Assembly: GCA_003454835.1 (NCBI GenBank)
Contig: DMTA01000193.1
Location: 1-43,214 of the forward strand
DNA: 43,214 bases
DNA from: Achromobacter sp.
GTDB lineage: Bacteria; Pseudomonadota; Gammaproteobacteria; Burkholderiales; Burkholderiaceae_B
Direction: 5' to 3'
The translations under genes were made by a program, and so were the position numbers. Below are positions 24,043 through 32,493 of this stretch, piece after piece. Position 1 is the first letter of the stretch, and each line of letters begins with the position of its first letter. The notes under the pieces were generated by a model. The model searched no databases and had not been told where the DNA came from. It saw only the letters and a list, made by a program, of their open reading frames with translations.

Positions 24043-24501
24043 TTACGCGGTGCCGTCGGGGGCTCGTACCAGCAGGACGGGAACTGGGGCTCCCCGCAGG
24101 ATCCCTTCCGCGCTGCTGCCCAGCACCATGCGGCTTACGCCTCGACGGCCGTGCGTGCCGATGACTATCAGATCAGCCTTCCAGCTTTCCGCCTCCGCGA
24201 TCACGCGCTGCTGCACGGTCTTGTCAAGGTTTTCATAAAGCACGCCTTCCGCGGTGGTGCCTTGCTCCCGCGCGGCAGCCATGCCTTTTTCAAGGATCTC
24301 GGCGCCGCTTTTTCTGAGAAGATCCAGCAATTCGCCGGCATAGAAACCGTAGGAGTCCACGGCCAAAGCGAACGACAGTTCATCGATCACATGAATCAGG
24401 CGCAGGCTGCCGTGGGTGAGTTTCGCCAAGCGTATCGCTTCGTTCAGGCCCAGGCTCGAGGTGGAGCTGCCGTCGATGGGTACCAATATGCGTTGATACA
24501 T
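24043..24501 (-). CDS. Universal stress protein (paralogue of the one at 9494)
   Basis: 152 aa from ATG 24501 (GGAGAC upstream; MYQRILVPIDGSSTSSLGL). ATP-binding signature IGTHGRRGVSRMVLGSSAEG. Nearly colinear with the Usp at 9494-9952. First gene of usp-mgtA, read from an FNR-type promoter with a perfect TTGAC-N4-GTCAA dyad. Pairing of a usp gene directly upstream of a P-type ATPase occurs twice in the island, which suggests that the stress protein modulates the pump (inferred). Confidence 0.93.
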   Translation of the reverse strand: MYQRILVPIDGSSTSSLGLNEAIRLAKLTHGSLRLIHVIDELSFALAVDSYGFYAGELLDLLRKSGAEILEKGMAAAREQGTTAEGVLYENLDKTVQQRVIAEAESWKADLIVIGTHGRRGVSRMVLGSSAEGILRGAPVPVLLVRAPDGTA

Positions 24502-24528
24502 GACTGTCTCCGGACGGTGGATGCGCAA

Positions 24529-24569
24529 AGTATCAATCTTTCGAAACGGCGGATCTTGACGGGAGTCAA
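24529..24569 (-). promoter_or_regulatory. FNR-type box and -10 of usp-mgtA
   Basis: TTGAC-N4-GTCAA at 24556-24569 is a perfect dyad. Leftward, GATACT (24534-24529) lies exactly 21 nt away. The box begins 1 bp beyond the stop of the preceding L,D-transpeptidase gene, in an intergenic region of only 69 bp. Confidence 0.8.
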
Positions 24570-24570
24570 G

Positions 24571-25395
24571 TCAGTTTGCGACAGCGCGCCAGGGCTCTGA
24601 CCAGTCTGGCCGGTCCGCGCGATTGGTGTCGACGATGATCAGGTAGCGTCCGGCGCCAGGGGCCGGGGTTCTGTCGCGAAGCAGTATCCAGGGACGAGAG
24701 ATCAGGTCCGCCGCAAGTTCATAATCGGCGTCCAGCAAGCCGTATCTGTCCAGCAGGCGGTTGAGGGTTGCCGGTATTCGGATGCAGCCTTTGGATTGCG
24801 GCGTGCCCAGCTTGGGTTCGAGCAGGACCGGGTCAGTCGCGTGCATTTGCAGTCGCATCGTGCTGGCGCCACGATTGCCCCATCCCCGGTTCGCCTGCTG
24901 CCAGCCGAAATCATAGATTCGCATGCCTTTTGCGCCGTAGCCGAGTATCCCGTTCGCGTTCTTCGTGCCCTGGGCGCGGAAATCGGGATTTGCCAGGGAG
25001 TGCGCGAACACGCCGGTGGGCGTCTCGAAATGGTCGAACTGCCCGACCTTTCCGGTCGAGACGGGAGAGGCGCCCACATGGATGGGCGGACCGGCGGCCG
25101 GCAACCAATAGAGTAGCGCCGCCTGAACCCGCGGGCTCCGGTCGACGACCAGGACATACTGCGAGCCAAGCAGGCCGATGCCGGCATCGGCCAGGGCCTG
25201 CAGCGCCAGGGCGCCATAGTGCACTCGGTCGCCGGCGGACATCTGAAGCGCGGGCGCGACTTCCAGGCGAAAGGTGCGCGCCATGTCTTCGGGCGTGGGC
25301 TGGGCCGATACCTGGGATGCCGCGGCCGCGCACAGGAGCGTAGCCGCGACGGCGCGCATCGCGCAGGCGGCAAGTCCATATGGGACGCGAATCAT
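24571..25395 (-). CDS. Exported L,D-transpeptidase-fold (YkuD) protein
   Basis: 274 aa from ATG 25395, whose ATGA overlaps the stop of the P-type ATPase upstream. Signal peptide 1-31 (AVAATLLCAAAASQVSAQ). The YkuD catalytic region shows His in LQMHATDPVLLEPKLG and the nucleophile motif SKGCIRIP (S-x-G-C-x-R), so the active cysteine is intact. Members crosslink peptidoglycan by 3-3 bonds or attach proteins to it, in the periplasm. 3-3 crosslinks are known to increase in non-growing cells, fitting a survival island (inferred). Last gene of usp-ATPase-ldt. Confidence 0.85.
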   Translation of the reverse strand: MIRVPYGLAACAMRAVAATLLCAAAASQVSAQPTPEDMARTFRLEVAPALQMSAGDRVHYGALALQALADAGIGLLGSQYVLVVDRSPRVQAALLYWLPAAGPPIHVGASPVSTGKVGQFDHFETPTGVFAHSLANPDFRAQGTKNANGILGYGAKGMRIYDFGWQQANRGWGNRGASTMRLQMHATDPVLLEPKLGTPQSKGCIRIPATLNRLLDRYGLLDADYELAADLISRPWILLRDRTPAPGAGRYLIIVDTNRADRPDWSEPWRAVAN

Positions 25396-27857
25396 CGTGC
25401 GGCCTTGCAGTGCAGCCATTTTGGCGTCCTTAGCGGCTGGCCTGGCGGGCGCAGTCGCCGCGCGACCAGCCAGACCATTACCGCGGCGAGCAGGGCGGCC
25501 GCCCAGCCTTTGATGTCCAGGGGGCCGAAGTCGAACAGGCGGCGCAGCGCTGGCCATTCCAAAGTCAACACAAGCAATGCCAGCGTTGCGGCTATCGCCA
25601 ATCGGGTCGCTCCGTCCCACATGCCGGCATGGCGCTGGTGGGAGGCGCGGTTGTTAATCATCAGGGCCAGATTGCCTAGCACCAAGGCGCAGAAGGCGGT
25701 GGATCGAGCGCTATCCGCAGGCGCTTGCATTTGTTGCAGCCCCCCATAGAGCAGCCCCACCGATGCCAGAAGCGCCAACCCCTGGGCAAAGCCCAGCAGG
25801 AACGTCGTCAATGAAAAGAGCGGCCTCGCCACGGGAAGAGGAGGGCGGCGCATAAGGTCCGGTTCTCCTGCGACGGTCTCGAATGCCAGTCCGCACAGGG
25901 GACCGATCACGATCTCCAGGAATGCCACATGGGCTGGGCGCAGCAGCTCCGGCCAGCCGAACAGGAGGGGCAGAATCACCAGCCCTGCTATCGGGACATG
26001 CGCCGCGACGATGTAGACGATCGCCTTGGACAGGTTGTCGAACAATCGGCGGCTTTGCCGGATCGCGTTCAAGATATCGGAGAAGTCATCGCGGGTCAGG
26101 ATCAGGTCCGCCGCCTCCCGTGCGACATCGGTGCCGCGCCCGCCCATGGCGATGCCGACGTGCGCCGCGCGCAGGGCGGGCGCATCGTTAACGCCGTCCC
26201 CGGTCATTGCGACGATGGCTCCCTGTTGTTTCAGGCGCTCGACCAGTCGCAGCTTCTGCTCAGGCTTCACACGGGCGTAAACGCATACGCGCTTGACCAG
26301 TTCGGACAGGCATTCGTCGCTTTCCCGCTCCAGGACATCGCCTTCGGCCACGAGGTCGGCCGGTATGCCAGCCTGGCGGGCGATGGCCCTGGCGGTGGCC
26401 GGGTGGTCTCCCGTCAGCATCAGCACGCGTATGCCCGCGTCATCGCAGGCGGCGACTGATCCGCTCACGCCTTCCTTGAGCGGGTTTTCCAGACCGACCA
26501 GACCGGCAAACTGCAGAGGGATATTTTCCGGGTTATCGGGTAGCGGCGAATTCGGCCAGCGTGCGCTGGCTGCCGCCAGCACACGAAGGCCTTCCCCGGC
26601 CATGCGGCGGACCTCGGCCTCCAGTTCAGCCTTGCGGTCCGGCGTCAGTTGGCAAAGCTTGAACACGGTTTCCGGCGCGCCCTTGCACGCGATCCGGATG
26701 AGGTTCTCCGGTGCGGCTGTCCAGGCGTGGACGACGGCCAGTCGAGCGACAGAGAACGGATAGGCTTTCGTCAGCTTGAGGGAGCCTGGTGCGGGCGGAC
26801 GGCCCGCCAATTCCGAGGCGAAGCTGCGGAAGGCGTCCTCCATCGCGTCGCCGGAATCGGGCACGCTTGCCAGCGCGAGCGTTTCAGCCAGGTTACAGAC
26901 GTCGGGTACTGGTTTGGCGCCGGTGACGGCCACAAGATCGGAAGTGTCCATGCTGATGGACCCGGTGTACAGTTGGCGCACGGCCATCGTGTTGGTTGTC
27001 ATGGTGCCTGTCTTGTCGGCGCACAACACAGTCGTCTTGCCCAACGTCTCGACCACGCTCAGTTTCCGGACGAGTACGCCGTCGCCCGCGATGCGCTTTG
27101 CTTCCATCGCGGAGAAGATTGTCACGATGACCGGGAAATCCTGCGGAAGCAGACTCATTGCCAGCGCGATGCCTGCCAACAGCCCTTCAAACCATCCTCC
27201 CCGCATGTAGACATACAAGGCCCACGTGGCCAGGGAAAGGATAAAGCCAACCCACATGAACCGCAGGATGAAATGGCGGGTCTGTGATTCCAGGGGGGCG
27301 CGTTCGGGTGTCAGTTGCCGCATGGCCTGACCCAACGCTCCCAATCTGGTGTCGTCACCGACGGCATCCACGCGCATGACGCCGGTTCCCGACAGGACCA
27401 ACGCCCCGCAGAACATTTCGGCGCCGCTTCCGGGCACGCTCTGTATCCGCTTGAATACCGGCTGGAACTCTCCGGTAAGTGCGGACTCGTCGACCAGCAG
27501 ACCTTCGCCGTCGATGAGATGACCATCCGCCGGGACGCGGTTCCCTTCCGCCAGCAGCACAGTGTCGCCGCGCGCAAGGTCCGCCGAGGCCACCCAGCAC
27601 CGCTTGCCGCTGCGCAGTGTGAGGGCGCGGGGCGCCGCCAGGCGTCCTAACGCTTCCAATGCGTGCGACGTACGCAGGGACTGCCCGACAGTCAGCGCGA
27701 AGATGACCAGGACGAAGAGCAGCAGCAAGGCGGCTTCATGCCAGGCTCCCAGAATCGAATAAAGCCCTCCCCCCGCGAGCAGCAGGGCAAACATGGGATC
27801 CTTGATCAGGTCCAGGCTGATCGAGATCAGCGTGCGCTGACGATCCGGCGGGGCCAT
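25392..27857 (-). CDS. Cation-transporting P-type ATPase (type II-like), N-terminally short
   Basis: 821 aa. Phosphorylated Asp281 in CADKTGTMTTN; actuator loop LTGEF (128-132) with Phe where Ser is usual; M4 motif LLPQDFP (236-242) instead of PEGLP/PEEFP; hinge GDGVNDAPALRAAHVGIAMG; C-terminal membrane domain from about 600. The protein begins at MAPPDRQRTL, which corresponds to the end of the usual cation-ATPase N-domain, so about 40-60 residues typical of the family are missing. The 11-bp gap to the usp gene leaves no room for them. The ion is uncertain; Ca2+ or another divalent/monovalent cation is possible. A usp-ATPase pair resembles Rv1996-ctpF in the DosR regulon. Confidence 0.88.
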   Translation of the reverse strand: MAPPDRQRTLISISLDLIKDPMFALLLAGGGLYSILGAWHEAALLLLFVLVIFALTVGQSLRTSHALEALGRLAAPRALTLRSGKRCWVASADLARGDTVLLAEGNRVPADGHLIDGEGLLVDESALTGEFQPVFKRIQSVPGSGAEMFCGALVLSGTGVMRVDAVGDDTRLGALGQAMRQLTPERAPLESQTRHFILRFMWVGFILSLATWALYVYMRGGWFEGLLAGIALAMSLLPQDFPVIVTIFSAMEAKRIAGDGVLVRKLSVVETLGKTTVLCADKTGTMTTNTMAVRQLYTGSISMDTSDLVAVTGAKPVPDVCNLAETLALASVPDSGDAMEDAFRSFASELAGRPPAPGSLKLTKAYPFSVARLAVVHAWTAAPENLIRIACKGAPETVFKLCQLTPDRKAELEAEVRRMAGEGLRVLAAASARWPNSPLPDNPENIPLQFAGLVGLENPLKEGVSGSVAACDDAGIRVLMLTGDHPATARAIARQAGIPADLVAEGDVLERESDECLSELVKRVCVYARVKPEQKLRLVERLKQQGAIVAMTGDGVNDAPALRAAHVGIAMGGRGTDVAREAADLILTRDDFSDILNAIRQSRRLFDNLSKAIVYIVAAHVPIAGLVILPLLFGWPELLRPAHVAFLEIVIGPLCGLAFETVAGEPDLMRRPPLPVARPLFSLTTFLLGFAQGLALLASVGLLYGGLQQMQAPADSARSTAFCALVLGNLALMINNRASHQRHAGMWDGATRLAIAATLALLVLTLEWPALRRLFDFGPLDIKGWAAALLAAVMVWLVARRLRPPGQPLRTPKWLHCKAAR

Positions 27858-27868
27858 GGCTCATCGGC

Positions 27869-28294
27869 CTAGTTGACCAGCACCACCGGGATGTGAACCG
27901 TGTGCAGCACCTTCAAGGTGGTCGAACCCAGTAGCAGGCTGCCGGCGGCGCCCATTCCGCGCGACCCCATGACGATATGGTCGCAACCCTGCTCGGTGGC
28001 ATAGGATTTGATGGTCTCGGCGACGTTGCCGACCCGAGCCGCCTTTTGATAGAGAATTCCTGACTGGTCCAGCAGAACCTCCGATTCCGCCAGGGCCGTC
28101 TTCGATTCGTCGTCGTAGTATTCCTGGATCGCTTCCGGCTGAACGAAGGCCAATACCGTTCCGGAGACTATGGGCATTTGCACGTTGAGCAGGTGTATGG
28201 AGCAAGGGCCGTGTTCGCGGACATGGTCGACCATATAGCGCACGGCGCGCACGGAATTGCCTGATCCGTCCACGGGAATGAGTACGTTTTTCAC
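27869..28294 (-). CDS. Universal stress protein
   Basis: 141 aa from GTG 28294 with GGAGG 5 nt upstream (VKNVLIPVDGSGNSVRAVRY); an ATG-type start further out at 28339 would fall on the transcript start. ATP-binding signature MGSRGMGAAGSLLLGSTTLK. It diverges from the other Usps of the island (no HGRRG). First gene of usp-ATPase-ldt. Controlled by the bidirectional FNR-type box. Confidence 0.92.
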   Translation of the reverse strand: MKNVLIPVDGSGNSVRAVRYMVDHVREHGPCSIHLLNVQMPIVSGTVLAFVQPEAIQEYYDDESKTALAESEVLLDQSGILYQKAARVGNVAETIKSYATEQGCDHIVMGSRGMGAAGSLLLGSTTLKVLHTVHIPVVLVN

Positions 28295-28347
28295 GGGGCC
28301 TCCGATAGAAGTGGATGCCAGGGCCGCCTGACCCTGCACTTATTGCC

Positions 28348-28415
28348 ATCATCGCGCGCGTCCTGCGGTTGAAATTGACTCCGGTCAAGTTGTGCACAAA
28401 TCCCCCCTCTACGCT
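28348..28415. promoter_or_regulatory. Bidirectional FNR-type promoter region
   Basis: One perfect dyad, TTGACtccgGTCAA (28375-28388), has -10-like hexamers exactly 21 nt away on both sides: GATGAT leftward (28353-28348) for usp-ATPase-ldt and TACGCT rightward (28410-28415) for the RNase gene. A single regulator dimer could activate both, each from a -41.5 position. Confidence 0.75.
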
Positions 28416-28567
28416 GAAGGCAAGTCTTGCAGGATGTCCAGACGGATACTCTTACCTCCCGACGGCAGCACAACTGCAGTCGAAGACCTGAAGGAAACAC
28501 TGCGTCTGGTCCTTCTCACCAACGCCATACAGCGAAGATTTCGGAAAATAGACCTGGGAGAGAAGCC

Positions 28568-29962
28568 ATGGAAAGCAAGCTTCGGCTGCAATTCTGGGGC
28601 GCTGCCGGCACTGTCACCGGCTCGCGTCACCTGCTCAGCATGGACGGGCGATCCATCCTTCTGGATTGCGGACTATTCCAGGGCGTCAAGACACTCAGGC
28701 TGCGTAATTGGGCCCCGTTTCCCGTTGCGGCCTCCAGCATCGAGGCCGTGGTGCTGTCGCACGCGCACCTGGATCATTCGGGATACTTGCCGCGGCTGGT
28801 GCGCGAAGGATTCAATGGCCCCATTTATGGTTCTAATGCCACTCTTGACCTATGCCAGCTGCTGCTACTGGACAGTGCCCACCTGCAGGAGGCTGATGCC
28901 GATTATATGAACCGGCATGGTCTGACAAAACATCGGCCGGCGCTGCCGCTCTATACCGTCGCCGACGCGCATCGGGCCATCGCCGCCTTTCGTCCGATCC
29001 CGTTTGACACGATGACCGAACTGGCGCCTGGCCTACGGCTCAGCCTGTCGCGTGCCGGCCATATCCTGGGCGCCTCTGTCGTGGAAATCGCGCACTCCGG
29101 CATGCGACTGGCCTTCTCGGGGGATCTTGGCCGATATGACGATCCGCTGATGCCTGCGCCCGCGCCCGTGAGCGAGGCGGACTATTTGATCGTGGAGTCG
29201 ACCTACGGTAACCGGCGCCACAGCAGGGAAAGCGCGCTCAATGCCTTGGCAGACATCATCGAGCGCACCGTCGCGCGCGGCGGCTCCCTGTTGATTCCGT
29301 CGTTCGCCGTGGGTCGTGCACAGCTCCTCCTGTATCACCTTTGGCGGCTTAAGCAGGCGGGCCGCATCGCCCGCAACCTGCCAATATATCTGGATAGTCC
29401 GATGGCGAGCGAAGCCGTTGAAATCTATCTGCGGCACGACGCTGATCAGCGGCTCGCGCGTCAAGACGCCATCGCTGCCTACAACGTTGCATCTTGCGTC
29501 AGCGACGTTGAACAGTCCAAGGCGCTGGACAGATCGCCCATGCCCAAGATCATCCTGTCGGCGAGCGGCATGGCAACGGGGGGACGGGTTGTCCACCATC
29601 TGAAGCACTATGCTGGCAATCCACGCAATACCATCCTGTTCGCCGGCTTCCAGGCGATGGGCACCCGCGGTGCTGCGATGCTAGACGGCGCTCAGACGAT
29701 AAAGATCCATGGGGAATACGTGCCCGTGCGTGCCGAAGTTAGCAACCTGTCCATGTTGTCCGCACATGCAGATGCCGATGAGATCATGCGTTGGCTGAGT
29801 GGATTTTCCCGCGCGCCGCGAGAGACTTTCATCGTGCATGGGGAACCCGACGCGGCCGACGCCCTGCGTCTGCGCATCAAGGACGAGCTGGGGTGGCTGT
29901 GCCGGGCGGTCGAGCAGGGGGATTCTGTGGGGCTCCCGTCCAGTAGTGGAACGCCTTGGTAA
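28568..29962 (+). CDS. MBL-fold beta-CASP RNA-processing exonuclease
   Basis: 464 aa from ATG 28568 (GGGAGAG upstream; MESKLRLQFWGAAGTVTGSR). Metallo-beta-lactamase motif SHAHLDHSG (H-x-H-x-D-H), later metal ligands AGHILGAS and FSGDLG, the beta-CASP part with ESTYGNRRH, SFAVGRAQ, SASGMATGGRV, and final His motifs LSAHADADE and FIVHGEP. This is the CPSF/Ysh1-like bacterial RNase group: zinc-dependent, cytoplasmic. Divergent from the usp-ATPase unit and likely induced with it, so it may adjust mRNA turnover during arrest (inferred). Confidence 0.93.
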   Translation: MESKLRLQFWGAAGTVTGSRHLLSMDGRSILLDCGLFQGVKTLRLRNWAPFPVAASSIEAVVLSHAHLDHSGYLPRLVREGFNGPIYGSNATLDLCQLLLLDSAHLQEADADYMNRHGLTKHRPALPLYTVADAHRAIAAFRPIPFDTMTELAPGLRLSLSRAGHILGASVVEIAHSGMRLAFSGDLGRYDDPLMPAPAPVSEADYLIVESTYGNRRHSRESALNALADIIERTVARGGSLLIPSFAVGRAQLLLYHLWRLKQAGRIARNLPIYLDSPMASEAVEIYLRHDADQRLARQDAIAAYNVASCVSDVEQSKALDRSPMPKIILSASGMATGGRVVHHLKHYAGNPRNTILFAGFQAMGTRGAAMLDGAQTIKIHGEYVPVRAEVSNLSMLSAHADADEIMRWLSGFSRAPRETFIVHGEPDAADALRLRIKDELGWLCRAVEQGDSVGLPSSSGTPW

Positions 29963-30068
29963 CACCGCCCCGCCAGCAAATCCCCCCAACAACGCTAAAA
30001 TACCGCCTCGCGGCATACCGCCCGCTTTCCCGGCTTTCTTCAATCCTGCGCCTCGCGCCCTCACAACG

Positions 30069-30860
30069 ATGAAAAAACTGACTGCTGTACTGCTTGTGTC
30101 CGCAACCGCTCTGCTCACGGCTTGCGGTCCCAGCGACAACGCGCCCGCCGCGGGCGCCCAAGCGCCGGCCACGCCCAAGAAGGTCGTCGTTGGCCTGGAC
30201 GACAACTTCCCGCCCATGGGCTTTCGCGACGCCAGCAACCAGATCGTCGGTTTTGACATCGACATGGCCAAGGAAGCCAGCAAGCGGCTGGGCATTGAAG
30301 TGGAATTCAAGCCCATCGACTGGAGCGCCAAGGAAGCTGAATTGAACGGCAAGCGCGTCGACGTGCTGTGGAACGGTCTGACTATTACGGAAGAGCGCAA
30401 GAAGAACATCAGCTTCACCGCGCCGTACATGGCCAACCACCAGATCATCATCGTGGGCAACACGTCGCCGGTGAAGGTCAAGAATGATCTGGCTGGCAAG
30501 GTCATCGGCGCGCAAGACGGCAGCAGCGCCACCGACGCCATCGCCAAGGACCCGGTTGCCGCGCAGATCAAGGAAGTGAAGAAGTTCGGCGACAACGTGA
30601 CCGCGCTGATGGACCTGGCTGCTGGCCGTCTGGACGCCATCGTGGTGGATGAAGTGGTTGGCCGTTACCTGATCAGCAAGCGTGCGGGCGAATACCGCGT
30701 GCTGGAAGAGAACTTCGGTACGGAAGACTACGGCGTCGGCGTGCGTAAGGACGACACCGAGTTGCTGGCCAAGCTGGATAAGACGCTGGATTCGATGAAG
30801 CAGGACGGCACCGCCGGCCGCATCGCCACCCAGTGGTTCGGCGCCAACATCATCAAGTAA
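30069..30860 (+). CDS. Polar amino-acid ABC transporter binding lipoprotein
   Basis: 263 aa from ATG 30069. Lipobox LTAC at residues 17-20 (LLVSATALLTACGPSD), then a low-complexity Ala/Pro linker and a type II binding fold (KKVVVGLDDNFPPMGFRDAS, GFDIDMAKEASKRLG, WNGLTITEERKKNISFTAPY, QDGSSATDAI). Resembles the glutamine/cystine/arginine binders of SBP family 3; the ligand is not decidable. Followed by permease and ATPase genes after a 130-bp gap containing a GGCGCC hairpin that may reduce read-through. A TAAAAT at 29996-30001 could be the -10. Confidence 0.92.
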   Translation: MKKLTAVLLVSATALLTACGPSDNAPAAGAQAPATPKKVVVGLDDNFPPMGFRDASNQIVGFDIDMAKEASKRLGIEVEFKPIDWSAKEAELNGKRVDVLWNGLTITEERKKNISFTAPYMANHQIIIVGNTSPVKVKNDLAGKVIGAQDGSSATDAIAKDPVAAQIKEVKKFGDNVTALMDLAAGRLDAIVVDEVVGRYLISKRAGEYRVLEENFGTEDYGVGVRKDDTELLAKLDKTLDSMKQDGTAGRIATQWFGANIIK

Positions 30861-30990
30861 GCGCGAGGGCGCCTGTGGCCTAGCCGGCCGCGGCGCCTTT
30901 GCCGTTGCAGTTTGCAGCCCGCCGCAGTGCCGCAAGGCCAGGCGGGCTTGCCCATGATTCTCTCTTGCCCGCGCGGCGCGAACCCACTGC

Positions 30991-31644
30991 ATGGACTACG
31001 TACTCTCCCTTCTGGGGCCCTTGGCGGAAGGCGCGAAAGTGACCTTGACGCTGTTTTTCATCACGCTGGCTTTGGCCGTGCCGCTGGGGCTGGTGCTGGC
31101 CCTGGCTCGCATCTCGAAGTGGCCGCTGCTGAGCCGCGCAGTCAATGGCTATATCTGGCTGATGCGCGGCACGCCGTTGATGCTCCAGATGCTGTTCATC
31201 TACTTCGCGCTGCCGTTCGTGCCGGTGATCGGCATCCGGCTGCCGGATTTTCCGGCGGCGGTGGTGGCGTTTGCGCTGAACTACGCGGCGTATTTTGCCG
31301 AGATTTTCCGCGCCGGTATCCAGTCGGTGGACCGGGGGCAGTACGAGGGCAGCAAGGTGCTGGGCATGACGTACCTGCAGACCCTGCGCCGCATCGTGCT
31401 GCCGCAGATGGTGCAGCGCGTGCTGCCGCCCATGAGCAACGAGACCATCACGCTGGTCAAGGACACCTCGCTGATTTACGTGCTGGCGCTGAACGACATC
31501 CTGCGCACCGCGCGGGGCATCGTGCAGCGCGATTTCACGACCACGCCGTTCCTCGTCGCCGCTGCCTTCTATCTGTTGATGACGCTGCTCCTGACGTGGT
31601 TCTTCCAGCACATGGAAAAGCGCTATGCAAAATATGACCAGTAA
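30991..31644 (+). CDS. Amino-acid ABC transporter permease
   Basis: 217 aa, about five membrane helices, HisM/GlnP type. EAA-loop signature near residue 125 ([20 protein letters not shown] then LRRIVLPQ), and [14 protein letters not shown], typical of polar amino-acid permeases. Presumably a homodimer since only one permease gene is present. Its end overlaps the ATPase start by 20 bp. Confidence 0.94.
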   Translation: MDYVLSLLGPLAEGAKVTLTLFFITLALAVPLGLVLALARISKWPLLSRAVNGYIWLMRGTPLMLQMLFIYFALPFVPVIGIRLPDFPAAVVAFALNYAAYFAEIFRAGIQSVDRGQYEGSKVLGMTYLQTLRRIVLPQMVQRVLPPMSNETITLVKDTSLIYVLALNDILRTARGIVQRDFTTTPFLVAAAFYLLMTLLLTWFFQHMEKRYAKYDQ

Positions 31645-32428
31645 TTCTCCGGCCGGACAAAGCGCGCGTCCGGTGATGATCGAAGCCCGCCATATCGTCA
31701 AATCCTTTGGCGCGAATCGTGTGCTGGACGATGTGTCGCTGACCCTGGAGCAGGGCGAGGTGGTGGCAGTGATCGGTCCATCGGGTTCGGGCAAGAGCAC
31801 GTTCCTGCGCTGCCTGAATCATCTTGAGACCATCGACGAAGGCAGCATCGAGATCGAAGGCGAGACGATGGCCGCTGCCGTGCCTGGTGGCCGTAGCCAG
31901 TACGCCAGCGACGGCGACGTGCGCCGCATTTGCCGCAAAATGGGCATGGTGTTTCAGTCGTTCAATCTGTTCCCGCACATGACGGTGCTGCAGAACATCA
32001 TCGAGGCGCCGATTACCGTGAAGGGCATGACGCGCGCCCAGATCGTGCCCAAGGCGGAAGAGCTGTTGCGCAAGGTGGGTCTGTCGAACAAGCGCGACAA
32101 CTATCCGACGCGCCTGTCCGGCGGCCAGAAGCAGCGCGTAGCGATTGCGCGGGCGCTGGCGATGGAGCCGGACATCATGCTGTTCGACGAGCCGACGTCG
32201 GCGCTGGACCCGGAGCTGACGGGCGAAGTGCTGCGCACCATGAAGCAGCTGGCCGACGAGCGCATGACGATGCTGGTCGTGACGCATGAAATGGGGTTTG
32301 CGCGAGAAGTGGCGCATCGGGTCATCTTTATGGACGACGGGCGCATCGTCGAGGAAGCGCCGTCCGCCGAGTTCTTTGCCGCGCCTCAGCATGCGCGCAG
32401 CCGCGAGTTTCTGGCGCATATGCTCTGA
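31625..32428 (+). CDS. Amino-acid ABC transporter ATPase
   Basis: 267 aa. Walker [11 protein letters not shown]-loop [14 protein letters not shown], signature LSGGQKQR, Walker [13 protein letters not shown], switch His in [11 protein letters not shown]: the GlnQ/HisP subfamily. An insert of about 15 residues ([20 protein letters not shown]) before the Q-loop is usual in HisP-like members. Translationally coupled to the permease by a 20-bp overlap. Confidence 0.95.
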   Translation: MQNMTSNSPAGQSARPVMIEARHIVKSFGANRVLDDVSLTLEQGEVVAVIGPSGSGKSTFLRCLNHLETIDEGSIEIEGETMAAAVPGGRSQYASDGDVRRICRKMGMVFQSFNLFPHMTVLQNIIEAPITVKGMTRAQIVPKAEELLRKVGLSNKRDNYPTRLSGGQKQRVAIARALAMEPDIMLFDEPTSALDPELTGEVLRTMKQLADERMTMLVVTHEMGFAREVAHRVIFMDDGRIVEEAPSAEFFAAPQHARSREFLAHML

Positions 32429-32452
32429 TCCGAGCCGCCGCCGCACACAGTG

Positions 32453-32476
32453 AAGCCCGCCTTGCCGCGGGCTTTT
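32453..32476 (+). terminator. Rho-independent terminator of the amino-acid ABC operon
   Basis: AAGCCCGC (32453-32460), loop CTTGCC, GCGGGCTT (32467-32474), followed by TTCT. It lies 24 bp after the ATPase stop and 17 bp before the next gene. Confidence 0.85.
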
Positions 32477-32493
32477 CTATATGATGCCTACCC

